Of a DNA stretch of 64,000 bases, positions 26,311-35,152 are shown piece by piece (position 1 is the first letter of the stretch; every line of letters starts with the position of its first letter). The notes under the pieces are model-generated. The model saw only the letters and a list, made by a program, of their open reading frames with translations. It had not been told where the DNA came from and did not search any database. The stretch covers positions 4,829,302 through 4,893,301 of the forward strand of contig NZ_RHJS01000002.1 of assembly GCF_003885045.1 (NCBI RefSeq). Direction: 5' to 3'. The stretch comes from Schaedlerella arabinosiphila. GTDB lineage: Bacteria > Bacillota > Clostridia > Lachnospirales > Lachnospiraceae. Both the position numbers and the translations under genes were made by a program.

Positions 26311-28275
26311 ATGTCATTTGAAAAATTATTTTCACCAATCAAACTCAGGGAACTGGAATTGAAAAACCGTGTAGTCATGAGCGCCATGGGAACGCATGAA
26401 AGCTCAGAGAGTGAGGACGGGAAAGGCGTAACGGATAAATTGATCGCGTACCACGTGGCCCGGGCAAAGGGAGGCTGCGGACTGAATACGGTGGAGGTGT
26501 CCTCCGTAGATGCGGCAAGCGCGCCGTCAGGATTTTTGTCCATCGCAGACGACAAGTATATCCCGGGATTCCGCAGGCTCAACGACGCGGTTCACGAGGC
26601 AGGCGGAAAGACCTGTCTGCAATTATGGCAGGGTGGTCTTGCCGTTGCAAGCGACCAGACGGTACAGATCCTTCTGCCCGACGATATGCCTCTGTCCGCT
26701 GAATATACGGTGCCGGCCATCACGGAGGAAAGGCTGTATTCCGTCATTGACGCCTTCAAAGCAGCGGCAGCAAGAGCGGTGGAAGCAGGCTTTGACTGTC
26801 TGGAATTTCACTGTGCGCACAATTATCTGCCTCATTCCATGCTGTCCGGCGGGTTAAATCACAGAACGGACGACTGGGGAGGCAGCTTTGAAAACAGAAA
26901 GCGGTTCCCGTTGGCATGTATTCGGGCAATCCGCGAAAAGATGCCGGAGGGGATGCCGCTCCTGATGCGGATCGACTGCCATGACGATATGCTGGATGGC
27001 GGCCTGACCGTGGATGATGTCATTGAATTTTGCCGGGACGCCAAAGAGGCCGGTGTGGATGTCCTCAATATTTCCAGAGGAAATATCGTGTCCGCGGCCA
27101 CGGTTTACGAGGTGGCGCCTGTGGATATCCCGAAAGGATTCAATGTGGAGGACGCTGCCAGAATCCGCAGAGAGACCGGCATGATCACCATGCCCTGCGG
27201 CAGGATCAATACACCGGAGTTTGCGGAGCAGATTCTGGAGGACGGCAAAGCAGATCTGGTCGTTATGGCGCGGGCACAGCTTGCGGACCCGGACTTCTGC
27301 AATAAGGCGAAGGACGGACGGCTAGGTGAGATCAAGTATTGTATCGGCTGCAACCAGGGCTGTTATGATTACTTCGTTACCTCGCTGTCGAATCCGGCGG
27401 TTAAGCATATTACCTGCATGAGAAATCCGGCCCTGCTGGAAGAAAAGGCTGCGGCCTTGAAGCCAGGCACAAAATCCAAAAAGGTGCTCATCATAGGAGG
27501 CGGCATTGCCGGGATCGAAGCGGTGCTGGATCTGAAAAAGACGGGCAACGAGCCTGTGATCTATGAAAAAAGCGGAAGCCTTGGCGGGCAGTTTGTCCTT
27601 GCGGGCGTTGCGCCGGGAAAAAGGGATTTCAGTTATGCGGCGGAAAAGGCGGTGGCAAATGTAGCGGACCAGGGGATCGAGGTGCATCTGAATACGGAAG
27701 CAGGACCGGAACTGATTGAAGAAATGAAGCCGGACGCGGTCATCATTTCCGCAGGCTCCGTGCCCATTGTCCCAGACATTGCAGGGAGTAACAGCGAGTC
27801 TGTGATCGAATCCCATGACCTGCTTTCCGGCAGAGAGGTCCAGGGACAGAGCGCGGTCGTGATCGGCGGCGGACTGGTGGGCTTTGAGTGCGCCCAGTAT
27901 CTGGCATCCAAAGGAATCACGGTGAACATTTTGGAGATGAAATCTGAGGTGCTTACAGAGCTGGGGCAGCTCCGTCAGATTACAGCCAACTTTGCACTCT
28001 CCGAGATGCCCATCACCGTCCACAAGGATACCACCTGCAAAGCAGTCGAGACAGGCAGAGTCGTGGCCCTTCAGGGAGAAAAAGAGGTTTCCTTCGAGGC
28101 GGACATTGTGGTAATGGCAGTGGGAACAAAATCCGCAGAGACAGCGGCTTTCCAGGATGCCTGCCAAAAGCTTGGCATTCCGGCTTATGTCATCGGGGAT
28201 GCAAAGAAGGCTCCGGGCATGGCATTGGATGCCATCCATGACGCTTACCATGCAGTATTGGAGATCAATCAATGA
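26311..28275 (+). CDS. NADH:flavin oxidoreductase, enoate/2,4-dienoyl-CoA reductase-like 1
   Basis: 654-residue three-domain flavoprotein: an FMN-binding OYE TIM barrel (about 1-340), an iron-sulfur segment with CIGCNQGC (about 351-358) and a further Cys in TCMRNP, and a C-terminal FAD/NAD(P) domain with LIIGGGIAGIE and a second dinucleotide motif VVIGGGLVGFE. Such enzymes reduce C=C bonds of enoates, dienoyl-CoA or steroid/bile-acid enones (BaiCD/BaiH relatives). The barrel motif reads FHCAHNYLPHSMLSGGLNHR, with Asn where relatives usually have Gly (AHGYL). RBS AGGAGGAAAGAAG. The substrate is unknown. Confidence 0.88.
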   Translation: MSFEKLFSPIKLRELELKNRVVMSAMGTHESSESEDGKGVTDKLIAYHVARAKGGCGLNTVEVSSVDAASAPSGFLSIADDKYIPGFRRLNDAVHEAGGKTCLQLWQGGLAVASDQTVQILLPDDMPLSAEYTVPAITEERLYSVIDAFKAAAARAVEAGFDCLEFHCAHNYLPHSMLSGGLNHRTDDWGGSFENRKRFPLACIRAIREKMPEGMPLLMRIDCHDDMLDGGLTVDDVIEFCRDAKEAGVDVLNISRGNIVSAATVYEVAPVDIPKGFNVEDAARIRRETGMITMPCGRINTPEFAEQILEDGKADLVVMARAQLADPDFCNKAKDGRLGEIKYCIGCNQGCYDYFVTSLSNPAVKHITCMRNPALLEEKAAALKPGTKSKKVLIIGGGIAGIEAVLDLKKTGNEPVIYEKSGSLGGQFVLAGVAPGKRDFSYAAEKAVANVADQGIEVHLNTEAGPELIEEMKPDAVIISAGSVPIVPDIAGSNSESVIESHDLLSGREVQGQSAVVIGGGLVGFECAQYLASKGITVNILEMKSEVLTELGQLRQITANFALSEMPITVHKDTTCKAVETGRVVALQGEKEVSFEADIVVMAVGTKSAETAAFQDACQKLGIPAYVIGDAKKAPGMALDAIHDAYHAVLEINQ

Positions 28276-28290
28276 AAGCGGGGAATACAT

Positions 28291-30213
28291 ATGGCAAAAT
28301 TATTCAGTGAATTTACAATTGGCTCTATGACCATGAAAAACAGAACCTTCATGGCACCCATGTCATTGGGATACGGGAATCCGGGCGGAGTTCCCGGCGA
28401 AGAACAGCAGGCATACTGGCTGGCCCGTGCCAAAGGCGGAGTCGGATGCATCATCACGGACGCGACGAGTGTAGATCCGAATACGCCTTACCTGGGCAAC
28501 ACGTTATGCTTCCGGGATGAGGAAAGCATCGCCGGATACAAAGCATTTACAGATAAGATCCATGCATACGGCGCAAAGATCATTCCCCAGATCACGCATC
28601 CGGGGCCGGAGAGCATTTCTTCCTTTTTCGGCGTTACGCCGGTGTCGTCCAGCGGATATAAAAATTCCATGCGGCAGGATACCCGCGCGCTGGAGATTGA
28701 AGAACTCCCGCCCATCATCGAACAGTATGCCAACGCTTCCTTTCAGGCAAAACAGGCAGGTTTTGACGGGATCGAGCTGCACTGCGCGCATGGGTATATG
28801 CTGCTCGGGTCGTTCTTGTCCCCGCTGAGAAATACCCGTACTGACGAATATGGGGGAAGCCTGATGAACCGCGCCCGCCTTCTGCTGGAGGTCGTGGACG
28901 CGATCAAAGCAAAATGCGGAAAAGAATTTCCCATTATCCTCAGGATGTCAGGGAGCGAAAAGGTGCCCGGAGGAAATACGGTTGAAGATATGATGAAGCT
29001 GGTACCCGTACTGATCGAGCATGGAATTGATGCATTTGAGATCTCGGGCGGCTCCCAGTACGAGGTGCCGCACAAGATCATGCCGTCCCATGGGGAAGAA
29101 GCAGGCGCAAATGTGGATGAGGCAGTCCGGATCAAATCCGTCAGCACGGTTCCCGTGATCCTGGTCGGAAAGATCAATACGCCGGAGCTTGCACAGTCGC
29201 TGCTGGAAGAAGGCAAGGCGGACGGGATCGTGCTGGGCAGGGTGCTGCTTGCAGACCCGGAATTTGTCAACAAGATCCGGGAAGGACGTACAGAGGAGAT
29301 TGCTCCCTGTGCCGGATGTCTGGTAGGCTGCGTGGGTGAGCAGAACAAGCGCCATCCGGCCTCCTGCGTGATCAATCCGTTTTTGGGAAAAGAGACAAAA
29401 CTGTCCGTCGTACCGGCAGAATCCCCAAAGAAAGTAGCGGTCGTTGGCGGCGGCATCGGCGGAATGGCCGCAGCAAGGATGGCGGCTCTCAGGGGCGAGG
29501 ATGTGACGCTGTATGAAAAAGAAGAAAAACTGGGTGGCCAGGTTTTGCTGGCAGCGATCCCGCCGCACAAATCATCCCTGCTGAAATGGATACAATATCT
29601 GGAGAAGGAGCTTTTGCGTCTGCATGTGAACGTAGAACGGGGGCATGCGGTGAGTGCGGAGGAAATTCTAAAGAGCGGCTTTGACGCAGTAATTCTTGCC
29701 AACGGATCCCACCCTGTGTCGTTGAAAGAAGGGGAAAATATCTGTACCGCGCATCAGATCCTGCAAGGCGAGACGGTCATTTCGGAAGGCAATGTGCTCA
29801 TCGTCGGAGGCGGCATGGTGGGCCTGGAGATGGCCGAGTATCTGGATTCCGTAAAGAGCGGGGATCTGTCGCTTACTGTCATTGAGATGAAAAATACTAT
29901 GGGCGAAGGCATGGCGCCCGGCAACCTGGTTCCGGCCATGGGAAGGCTGAAAAAGATCGGCGTGACCATGATGACGGAAACGAAGCTGAAATGTATATCG
30001 GGAGATACCGTGACATTGGAAGCTGCCGGCCAGGAAAAAGAGGTATCCGGGTTCACAAAGATCGTATTTGCTGTGGGTTCCAAGCCAGACACCGGACTGT
30101 ATGAAGCGCTCAAAGACTGCGGGAAAGAAATTTACACAGTGGGCGATGCGAAGGAAGCAGGCCAGGCACTGCAGGCGGTTGCAGATGGAACCGCGGCGGC
30201 CATGGCGCTGTAG
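28291..30213 (+). CDS. NADH:flavin oxidoreductase, enoate/2,4-dienoyl-CoA reductase-like 2
   Basis: 640-residue paralogue of the preceding gene, 15 bases downstream. The same plan is present: OYE barrel with LHCAHGYML, SPLRNTRTDEYGGS; iron-sulfur cysteines in CAGCLVGC and SCVINP; FAD motif VVGGGIGGMA and second motif IVGGGMVGLE. Tandem pairs of such enzymes are known in bai operons, where BaiCD and BaiH reduce enones of opposite stereochemistry. Here neither CoA ligase nor bai dehydratase genes accompany them, so a bile acid role is not supported by context. A terminator follows. Confidence 0.88.
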   Translation: MAKLFSEFTIGSMTMKNRTFMAPMSLGYGNPGGVPGEEQQAYWLARAKGGVGCIITDATSVDPNTPYLGNTLCFRDEESIAGYKAFTDKIHAYGAKIIPQITHPGPESISSFFGVTPVSSSGYKNSMRQDTRALEIEELPPIIEQYANASFQAKQAGFDGIELHCAHGYMLLGSFLSPLRNTRTDEYGGSLMNRARLLLEVVDAIKAKCGKEFPIILRMSGSEKVPGGNTVEDMMKLVPVLIEHGIDAFEISGGSQYEVPHKIMPSHGEEAGANVDEAVRIKSVSTVPVILVGKINTPELAQSLLEEGKADGIVLGRVLLADPEFVNKIREGRTEEIAPCAGCLVGCVGEQNKRHPASCVINPFLGKETKLSVVPAESPKKVAVVGGGIGGMAAARMAALRGEDVTLYEKEEKLGGQVLLAAIPPHKSSLLKWIQYLEKELLRLHVNVERGHAVSAEEILKSGFDAVILANGSHPVSLKEGENICTAHQILQGETVISEGNVLIVGGGMVGLEMAEYLDSVKSGDLSLTVIEMKNTMGEGMAPGNLVPAMGRLKKIGVTMMTETKLKCISGDTVTLEAAGQEKEVSGFTKIVFAVGSKPDTGLYEALKDCGKEIYTVGDAKEAGQALQAVADGTAAAMAL

Positions 30214-30267
30214 TACGTGTGATTTCGAAAACAAAGGGCCGCAGGCAATTTGAAATGACGGCCTGAG

Positions 30268-30303
30268 TTACAGGACACACCTGATCAAGGCGTGTCCTGT
30301 AAC
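30268..30303 (+). terminator. Terminator after the reductase pair
   Basis: GTTACAGGACAC and GTGTCCTGTAAC make a perfect 12-base stem with a 12-base loop, followed by ATTTAATTT. It closes the TetR-reductase operon. Confidence 0.75.
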
Positions 30304-30322
30304 ATTTAATTTCGGATCATTT

Positions 30323-30393
30323 AAGTTTTCTGGAATCCAGCTATACTTTTTCAATCAGATAGCGTATAATGAATCCAGCAGCGAAATCGGAAT
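30323..30393 (+). repeat. 71-bp intergenic repeat, copy A
   Basis: From AAGTTTTCTGGAATCCAGC to GAAATCGGAAT. It matches 32879-32949 with about five differences over 71 bases. It contains GCGTATAATGAA, a likely -10, and the inverted pair TTCTGGAATCCAG. It lies directly before the DinB-like pseudogene. Confidence 0.8.
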
Positions 30394-30406
30394 GGTTGGA
30401 GGATAA

Positions 30407-31068
30407 TTGATTGTGAATAAGGTATGGTCTGAACTAAATAAAACAATGCAAACGCAAATCAAAAAGAAAGATACCTATAAAGCAGGTATTGAAACATTGA
30501 TTCATTTGCGGAATCAGTTAATGGAAACCTTAACATCATTTAGCGAGAAATTAAGCAGAGAAGATTTTGATGCAATTCCATTTATAAATGCAGATGGTTA
30601 TCATAGTAAACGATTGCATATTCAATTTGGCATATTTTCCGTATTGAAGATATAGTTGCACACACATTGATCAGCGAAAACGAGCAAGTGTTTTTTTCGG
30701 GCAATTATCAGGAACGTATCAATTCACCTATAATCACAACAGGAAATGAACTTGTAAAAGAACAGATTGCAGACTTTTCAAAGCAACTTAATTTGAAAGA
30801 ACTTAATACATATATTTTTGAGGTAAAGGATAGCACCGAGAAGATAATCAATCAATTATCCTATGACGAATTGAAAAAGAAAATATTAGATGAAAGAAAA
30901 GAATACTTAAAATCATTGAACGTTGTAAGCGATGATAAAAATGCAATTTGGCTTATTGATTATTGGTGTGGTAAAGATATTCGTGGTTTAATACAAATGC
31001 CATTTTCAAGACATTGGATTATGCATATAGAAGCAAGTTTGCGTATAAAAAACAAAATGCATTCATAA
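30407..31068 (+). pseudogene. DinB-like protein, broken by one frameshift
   Basis: The first frame (TTG 30407) gives about 67 residues ending ...NADGYHSK, then goes out of frame and stops. The second frame carries IAYSIWHIFRIEDIV, typical of DinB-superfamily metal-site helices, and continues to residue ...NKMHS at 31068. Adding one base near 30609 (AGTAAACG; probably AGTAAAACG originally) restores a single frame of about 220 residues. DinB-like proteins are four-helix metal-binding proteins, some of them thiol S-transferases. It is a true frameshift or a sequencing error in an A run. Confidence 0.65.
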
Positions 31069-31153
31069 GTGCAAATTTGCTGTTTTTGTACCAGCCGCCA
31101 AGTCCGATTGTATTTTCTGAAATAAAACCGTTCCTTTATACGACAGTACAAAT

Positions 31154-31195
31154 TAATGGGAGAACTGATCAGCCATCTAACCAATTCTCCCATAG
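31154..31195. terminator. Hairpin between convergent genes
   Basis: ATGGGAGAA and TTCTCCCAT form a nine-base stem; it lies between the plus-strand DinB-like pseudogene and the minus-strand Rpn-type gene and could serve both. Confidence 0.5.
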
Positions 31196-31205
31196 AATTG
31201 AATCT

Positions 31206-32081
31206 CTATAATTTTGCAATATACTTTCCCCGCTCAGCATCCGGGATTTTCATAGCCGTCATTGCCTGTTCCGCTGTCCACTTCATGGTATCCATCAGAT
31301 TTTTTATTGTTTCAAGCAATGTCTCCTGCTTCGTTTCCTGCCTTGTTTCACGTTCCTGCTTTTCGAAATCTTCCTTCATCAATTCTCTCAATGCGTCACA
31401 CATAATTTTATCGCACCTCCTGATCGCTTCATAAATTTCCCTGTTCGCAGATACACTAACCTGCAGAACCGCGTCTATGTTATTTCTGTCACCTGGCTCG
31501 GTCATCTTTCCTGCCTTTTCAACAAATGCCCGGACATCCTCTTCCTGTACATCTTTCGACAGGACACGCAGTGTACGGTGTGTTTCTTTCTCCAGTTGTT
31601 TTGTCACTACAATCTGTGTATCAAACAGCGCCTGCTTCCCGCTTATATAGTATATTCCCGGATATCGCTCCTCAATCTCCAGACCCATTTTTTTCATTGT
31701 TTTAAACATTTCTCTCGGGCAGCTTTCCCGGAAAATAGATATTGTCAATTCATCGGCGGGGATCTGGTCTACGCTTTCTCCCAATCCTTTATACAGGCAC
31801 GCATAGCCAACCGTTTTATAATAATCGTCAATGGTAAGCGCGTCATCCGGATTTTTGTATTCCACTACATTAAACTTTTTAAATATATGCCCAAGCTCGT
31901 TTTCTATTCGGACATCCGATAGCTTCTTGATGATCAGCAGATCCATCCGGACAGGCTCTTTGCTCAGATTATATTCCCTCTGAAATTCAAGATCGCCCTT
32001 GTTTGATAAAAATTCCAGCTCTGCCGCTCCGTAAAAACCCGGATGCCAACTGATATTCAATACCTCAAGATTGTCCGGCAT
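31206..32081 (-). CDS. Rpn-type PD-(D/E)XK protein, full-length copy of a tandem pair
   Basis: 291-residue protein related to the Rpn/PDDEXK group. The catalytic pattern is visible: Asp in RMDLLIIKK (near residue 48) and E-x-K in VVEYKN (near 73-77), followed by DDYYKTVGYACLYKG. The C-terminus carries repeated charged units (ERETRQETKQET) and WTAEQAMTAMKIPDAERGKY. Role unknown; related genes often occur in many copies per genome. A second, deleted copy lies directly upstream on the same strand. Confidence 0.75.
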   Translation of the reverse strand: MPDNLEVLNISWHPGFYGAAELEFLSNKGDLEFQREYNLSKEPVRMDLLIIKKLSDVRIENELGHIFKKFNVVEYKNPDDALTIDDYYKTVGYACLYKGLGESVDQIPADELTISIFRESCPREMFKTMKKMGLEIEERYPGIYYISGKQALFDTQIVVTKQLEKETHRTLRVLSKDVQEEDVRAFVEKAGKMTEPGDRNNIDAVLQVSVSANREIYEAIRRCDKIMCDALRELMKEDFEKQERETRQETKQETLLETIKNLMDTMKWTAEQAMTAMKIPDAERGKYIAKL

Positions 32082-32138
32082 CTGCTCTCACCCCTTATCC
32101 TGCCATCTACTTTTCCTGCTGTTTGATCATCTTCTTTA

Positions 32139-32745
32139 CTATAATTTTGCAATATACTTTCCCCTATCAGCATCCGGGATTTTCATAGCCGTCATTGCCT
32201 GTTCCGCTGTCCATTTCATGGTATCCATCAGATTTTTTATTGTTTCAAGCAATGTCTCCTGTTTCGTTTCCTCAAAATCTTCCTTCATCAATTCTCTCAA
32301 TGCGTCACACATAATTTTATCGCACCTCCTGATCGCTTCATAAATCTCTCTGTTCGCAGATACACTCACATGCAAAACCGCGTCTATGTTATTTCTGTCT
32401 CCCAGCTCGGTCATCTTTCCTGCCTTTTCCACAAATGCCCGGACATCCTCTTCCTGTACATGTTTCGACAGGACACGCAGTGTACGGTGTGTTTCTTTCT
32501 CTAGTTGTTTTGTTACTACAATCTGTGTATACATTAAACTTTTTAAATATATGCCCAAGCTCGTTTTCTATCCGGACATCCGATAGCTTCTTGATGATCA
32601 GCAGATCCATCCGGACAGGCTCTTTGCTCAGATTATACTCCCTCTGAAATTCAAGATCGCCCTTGTTTGATAAAAATTCCAGCTCTGCCGCTCCGTAAAA
32701 ACCCGGATGCCAACTGATATTCAATGCTTCAAGATTGTCAGGCAT
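32139..32745 (-). pseudogene. Rpn-type PD-(D/E)XK protein, deleted tandem copy
   Basis: The first 71 residues match the neighbouring copy almost exactly (only LEVLN to LEALN), then 245 bases are missing relative to that copy (its 31622-31866). The deletion joins TGTGTAT to ACATTAAAC, shifts the frame and removes the VEYK catalytic motif. The rest continues in another frame from TQIVVTKQ to the common end, with an extra 24-base in-frame deletion in the ERETRQET repeat. The two copies are about 95% identical where they align, so the duplication is recent. Confidence 0.85.
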
Positions 32746-32878
32746 CTGCTCTCACCCCTTATCCTATTTTCCTTCTTATATTCTTATACTAGCATCAGAC
32801 ACAATAATTCGCAAGTCATAATCTGTATATGTGCGCGGTTGCGGTTACAGGTCGTTTAAACGGGCTGTTTCATCCGAT

Positions 32879-32949
32879 AAGTTTTCTGGAATCCAGCTAT
32901 ACTTTCTCAATCGAATAGCGTATAATGAACCCAGCAACGAAATCGGAAT
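32879..32949 (+). repeat. 71-bp intergenic repeat, copy B
   Basis: Second copy of the repeat at 30323-30393, again with GCGTATAATGAA and GAAATCGGAAT, here just upstream of the QueG-like gene. Shorter related pieces occur at 33883-33896 (TGATGAATCCGGCAAT) and 34955-34985. Confidence 0.8.
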
Positions 32950-32971
32950 TGATATAGCGAAAGGATTCATT

Positions 32972-33676
32972 ATGATTGATAATAAACGAGTCAAAGAAAT
33001 TCTCTTTGGATTGGGAGCAGATTTATGTGGAATAGCGAGTATAGATAGATTTCATGACGCTCCTAAAGGGTATCATCCTACAGATGTCTTACCGACTTGC
33101 AAATCAGTTATTTCTTTTGGATGTAGATTTCCGATAGGAACTCTAAGCTGTACTTCTCCCGTACCTTATACAAGAGCGAGAAATTCTATTACATCAAAAA
33201 TGGATGCAATGGCTCTTGATTTTTGTATTGAAATGGAAAAATATCAAATTGCTTGTGTACCAATTCCAACAAATGAAAGCCAATGGGACGATAATACAAA
33301 GAGATGGCGCTCTATTATTTCCCAAAAGCATGCGGCACAGGCTGCGGGATTGGGTACGATAGGGAGACATTCTTTGCTTATTACACCAGAATTTGGAAGT
33401 ATGGTCTGGTTAGGAGCCGTTTTGTGTGAACAAGAATTAGAATGTGACGAGTTAAAGGATAATATTTGTAATAACTGTAATGCCTGCGTAAACATATGTC
33501 CGGTAAATGCGTTAGAGCATTTAGAATTAAAGCAGCAAGCATGTTGGGATTATGCCTTTGGCGATGATAAAACAATACAAAGCTGGGTAATAAGTTGTCA
33601 CAAATGCAGAGATATTTGTCCTTATAATTTAGGGACAGAAAATTCTTCCTTTTTCATTCATAGAAACAGTAAATGA
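32972..33676 (+). CDS. QueG-like iron-sulfur protein (epoxyqueuosine reductase family)
   Basis: 234-residue protein similar to the queuosine-pathway reductase family but shorter than QueG (about 380). N-terminal part has GADLCGIASIDRF and KSVISFGCRFP; the region CVPIPTNESQWD and GLGTIGRHSLLITPEFGS fits the cobalamin-binding DUF1730-like domain. Two [4Fe-4S] motifs follow: CNNCNACVNICP (about 167-178) and CHKCRDICP (about 210-218). The C-terminal HEAT-repeat part of true QueG is absent. It may act as a small reductive protein rather than in tRNA modification. RBS AAAGGATTCATT; the 71-bp repeat supplies the likely promoter. Confidence 0.75.
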   Translation: MIDNKRVKEILFGLGADLCGIASIDRFHDAPKGYHPTDVLPTCKSVISFGCRFPIGTLSCTSPVPYTRARNSITSKMDAMALDFCIEMEKYQIACVPIPTNESQWDDNTKRWRSIISQKHAAQAAGLGTIGRHSLLITPEFGSMVWLGAVLCEQELECDELKDNICNNCNACVNICPVNALEHLELKQQACWDYAFGDDKTIQSWVISCHKCRDICPYNLGTENSSFFIHRNSK

Positions 33677-33755
33677 TGGGATACCTTATGAAATTACGAT
33701 TGTCACATCAGATATGTATTACTGGAAGATGGCGTAACCGCCTATTGGGGAAAAA

Positions 33756-33884
33756 ATGGATAATTTGAGTTTTAAATATGAACAGACAAAATATATGCTC
33801 AAACAGAAAATAAAGAAGTTGTTTGCAAATGATTGTTCGGGACATGATTATTGGCATAGTATCCGTGTCTTATCTTTTCTGTGA
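33756..33884 (+). pseudogene. HD-domain hydrolase N-terminal fragment
   Basis: 42 codons: start MDNLSFKYEQTKYML and end in GHDYWHSIRVLSFL before TGA. The motif GHDYWHSIRV is the beginning of an HD phosphohydrolase domain, and everything after it is missing. The preceding 80 bases (DGIPYEITIVTSDMYYWKM) also look like a leftover coding piece of unknown type. Confidence 0.5.
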
Positions 33885-33961
33885 TGAATCCGGCAATATT
33901 AATCTTTCACGGAGGAAAGCGGCAAAAGTTTTATATAGATAATCGATGTTTGGAGGAATGA

Positions 33962-34963
33962 ATGTCAAGAAAAATTATAGAGATAAAACATCATCTTTCA
34001 AGTGGATGCTGTATGTGTAGTGGAATTGAAGATTTATATGCAACAAAAACAAATCAATCTATTCCAGAGGGTTTTCTTCTTGCATTGGGAAGTTTTGGTG
34101 AAACCGTTTTTATTAAAATGAACAATAGTGAAAAACCATATATGTTTAGCGCAAACGACGCAAGACCAAAAACAGTATACGAGAATTTAAAAGATGAACT
34201 AGGGTTAGATTATAAAATCATTGGAGGAAGAACTGTAAAATACGCCAAAAATTCTATTAAGAAAGAGATTGATGAAGGCTATCCTGTTGTTTTAGGGCCG
34301 TTGGATATGTTTTATTTGCCCTATCTGAAAATGTACCATGTTGAACATATACCTATTCATTATGTTTTGATGACTGGATATGATGAAGAAAAGAATTGTG
34401 TTTTAATATATGACTGCGACCGGGAAGATATAATAGAGCTTGCCGTTAGTGATTTAGAACTGGCCTGGAATATCGAGAAAAATGGGGTAGGCGACAAAAA
34501 CGGATTTATTAAAATCCGATTAGGTGAAAATCTGCCGGATAAATACACCCTTAGCTGCAATTGCCTGTTGAAAAAAGCGGAAAGGCAGTTCAGGGAAAAA
34601 CCGTATATTCTCGGAATTTCTGCCTACGAAAAAATTGCAAGAGAGCTTCCGAAATGGAAGAAGAAATTTTCAGAAGAAGAGTATAGAAAAGCTCTTATTT
34701 CTATTACCGAATATATGGGAAAAGTACCTAAAGTGCCAAATCAGATTATAGGAGTTAAAGAAGCTGATATACCATACTGTGCGAATTACGATAGGCTTGC
34801 AGAAATTATCCAGGAATTAGGCCAGGAATATAAGCAGGATAATTGGATCGAGTCTGCGCAATTGTTTGATAAATGTGGGAAAAATATCGAAACGATTGTT
34901 ACATACGTTGTGCAGTATTGTTGTAATGACGTTGACAGAACAGATGAGCTAAATATTATATAA
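33962..34963 (+). CDS. BtrH-like (C39 peptidase-fold) protein
   Basis: 333-residue protein resembling the butirosin BtrH N-terminal domain family. Cys-rich start HHLSSGCCMCSGIEDLY (nucleophile candidate Cys16-Cys19), then VLGPLDMFYLPYLKMYH and HYVLMTGYDEEKNCVLIYD, the His-Asp part expected for a papain-like fold. The C-terminal 130 residues look helical (DUF4872-like). BtrH-type proteins transfer acyl groups or form peptide-like bonds in natural product pathways; no biosynthetic neighbours exist here. RBS TTGGAGGAATGA. Its stop codon lies within a copy of the repeat TATAATGAATCCGG. Confidence 0.65.
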   Translation: MSRKIIEIKHHLSSGCCMCSGIEDLYATKTNQSIPEGFLLALGSFGETVFIKMNNSEKPYMFSANDARPKTVYENLKDELGLDYKIIGGRTVKYAKNSIKKEIDEGYPVVLGPLDMFYLPYLKMYHVEHIPIHYVLMTGYDEEKNCVLIYDCDREDIIELAVSDLELAWNIEKNGVGDKNGFIKIRLGENLPDKYTLSCNCLLKKAERQFREKPYILGISAYEKIARELPKWKKKFSEEEYRKALISITEYMGKVPKVPNQIIGVKEADIPYCANYDRLAEIIQELGQEYKQDNWIESAQLFDKCGKNIETIVTYVVQYCCNDVDRTDELNII

Positions 34964-35095
34964 TGAATCCGGTAACGAAATTGAAAGCAATATAAAAAAA
35001 TAGGATATAGACAAATCGGGATTTGCAGATGATTTTCTTGAACTTTCCTTATTTTTCAAGGCTTTTAGAGCCTTACATAGTGAAATGATTTCTAT

Positions 35096-35136
35096 TTTCC
35101 CTTGTTTTTGCCCTTATGGGCAGTTTACAAGGGAAA
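35096..35136. terminator. Nested palindrome at the end of the integrase gene
   Basis: Outer arms TTTCCCTTGT/ACAAGGGAAA and an inner TGCCC...GGGCA. It lies 17 bases after the integrase stop and may be a terminator or part of the old element end. CAAGGGAAA recurs at about 44711-44719. Confidence 0.45.
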
Positions 35137-35152
35137 GTTTTTCTGAATGTAT

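Noticed and set aside
27322..28290. Open frame of 322 codons opposite the first reductase gene
   Set aside because: No ribosome site or motif; it is a shadow of the FAD/NAD domain coding sequence.
26311..30213. Bile acid 7-dehydroxylation (bai) operon
   Set aside because: Only BaiCD/BaiH-like enzymes are present. No CoA ligase, CoA transferase, dehydratase or bile acid transporter accompanies them.
32972..33676. True QueG queuosine biosynthesis enzyme
   Set aside because: It is about 150 residues shorter than QueG and lacks the C-terminal helical repeat part; no other que gene is near.
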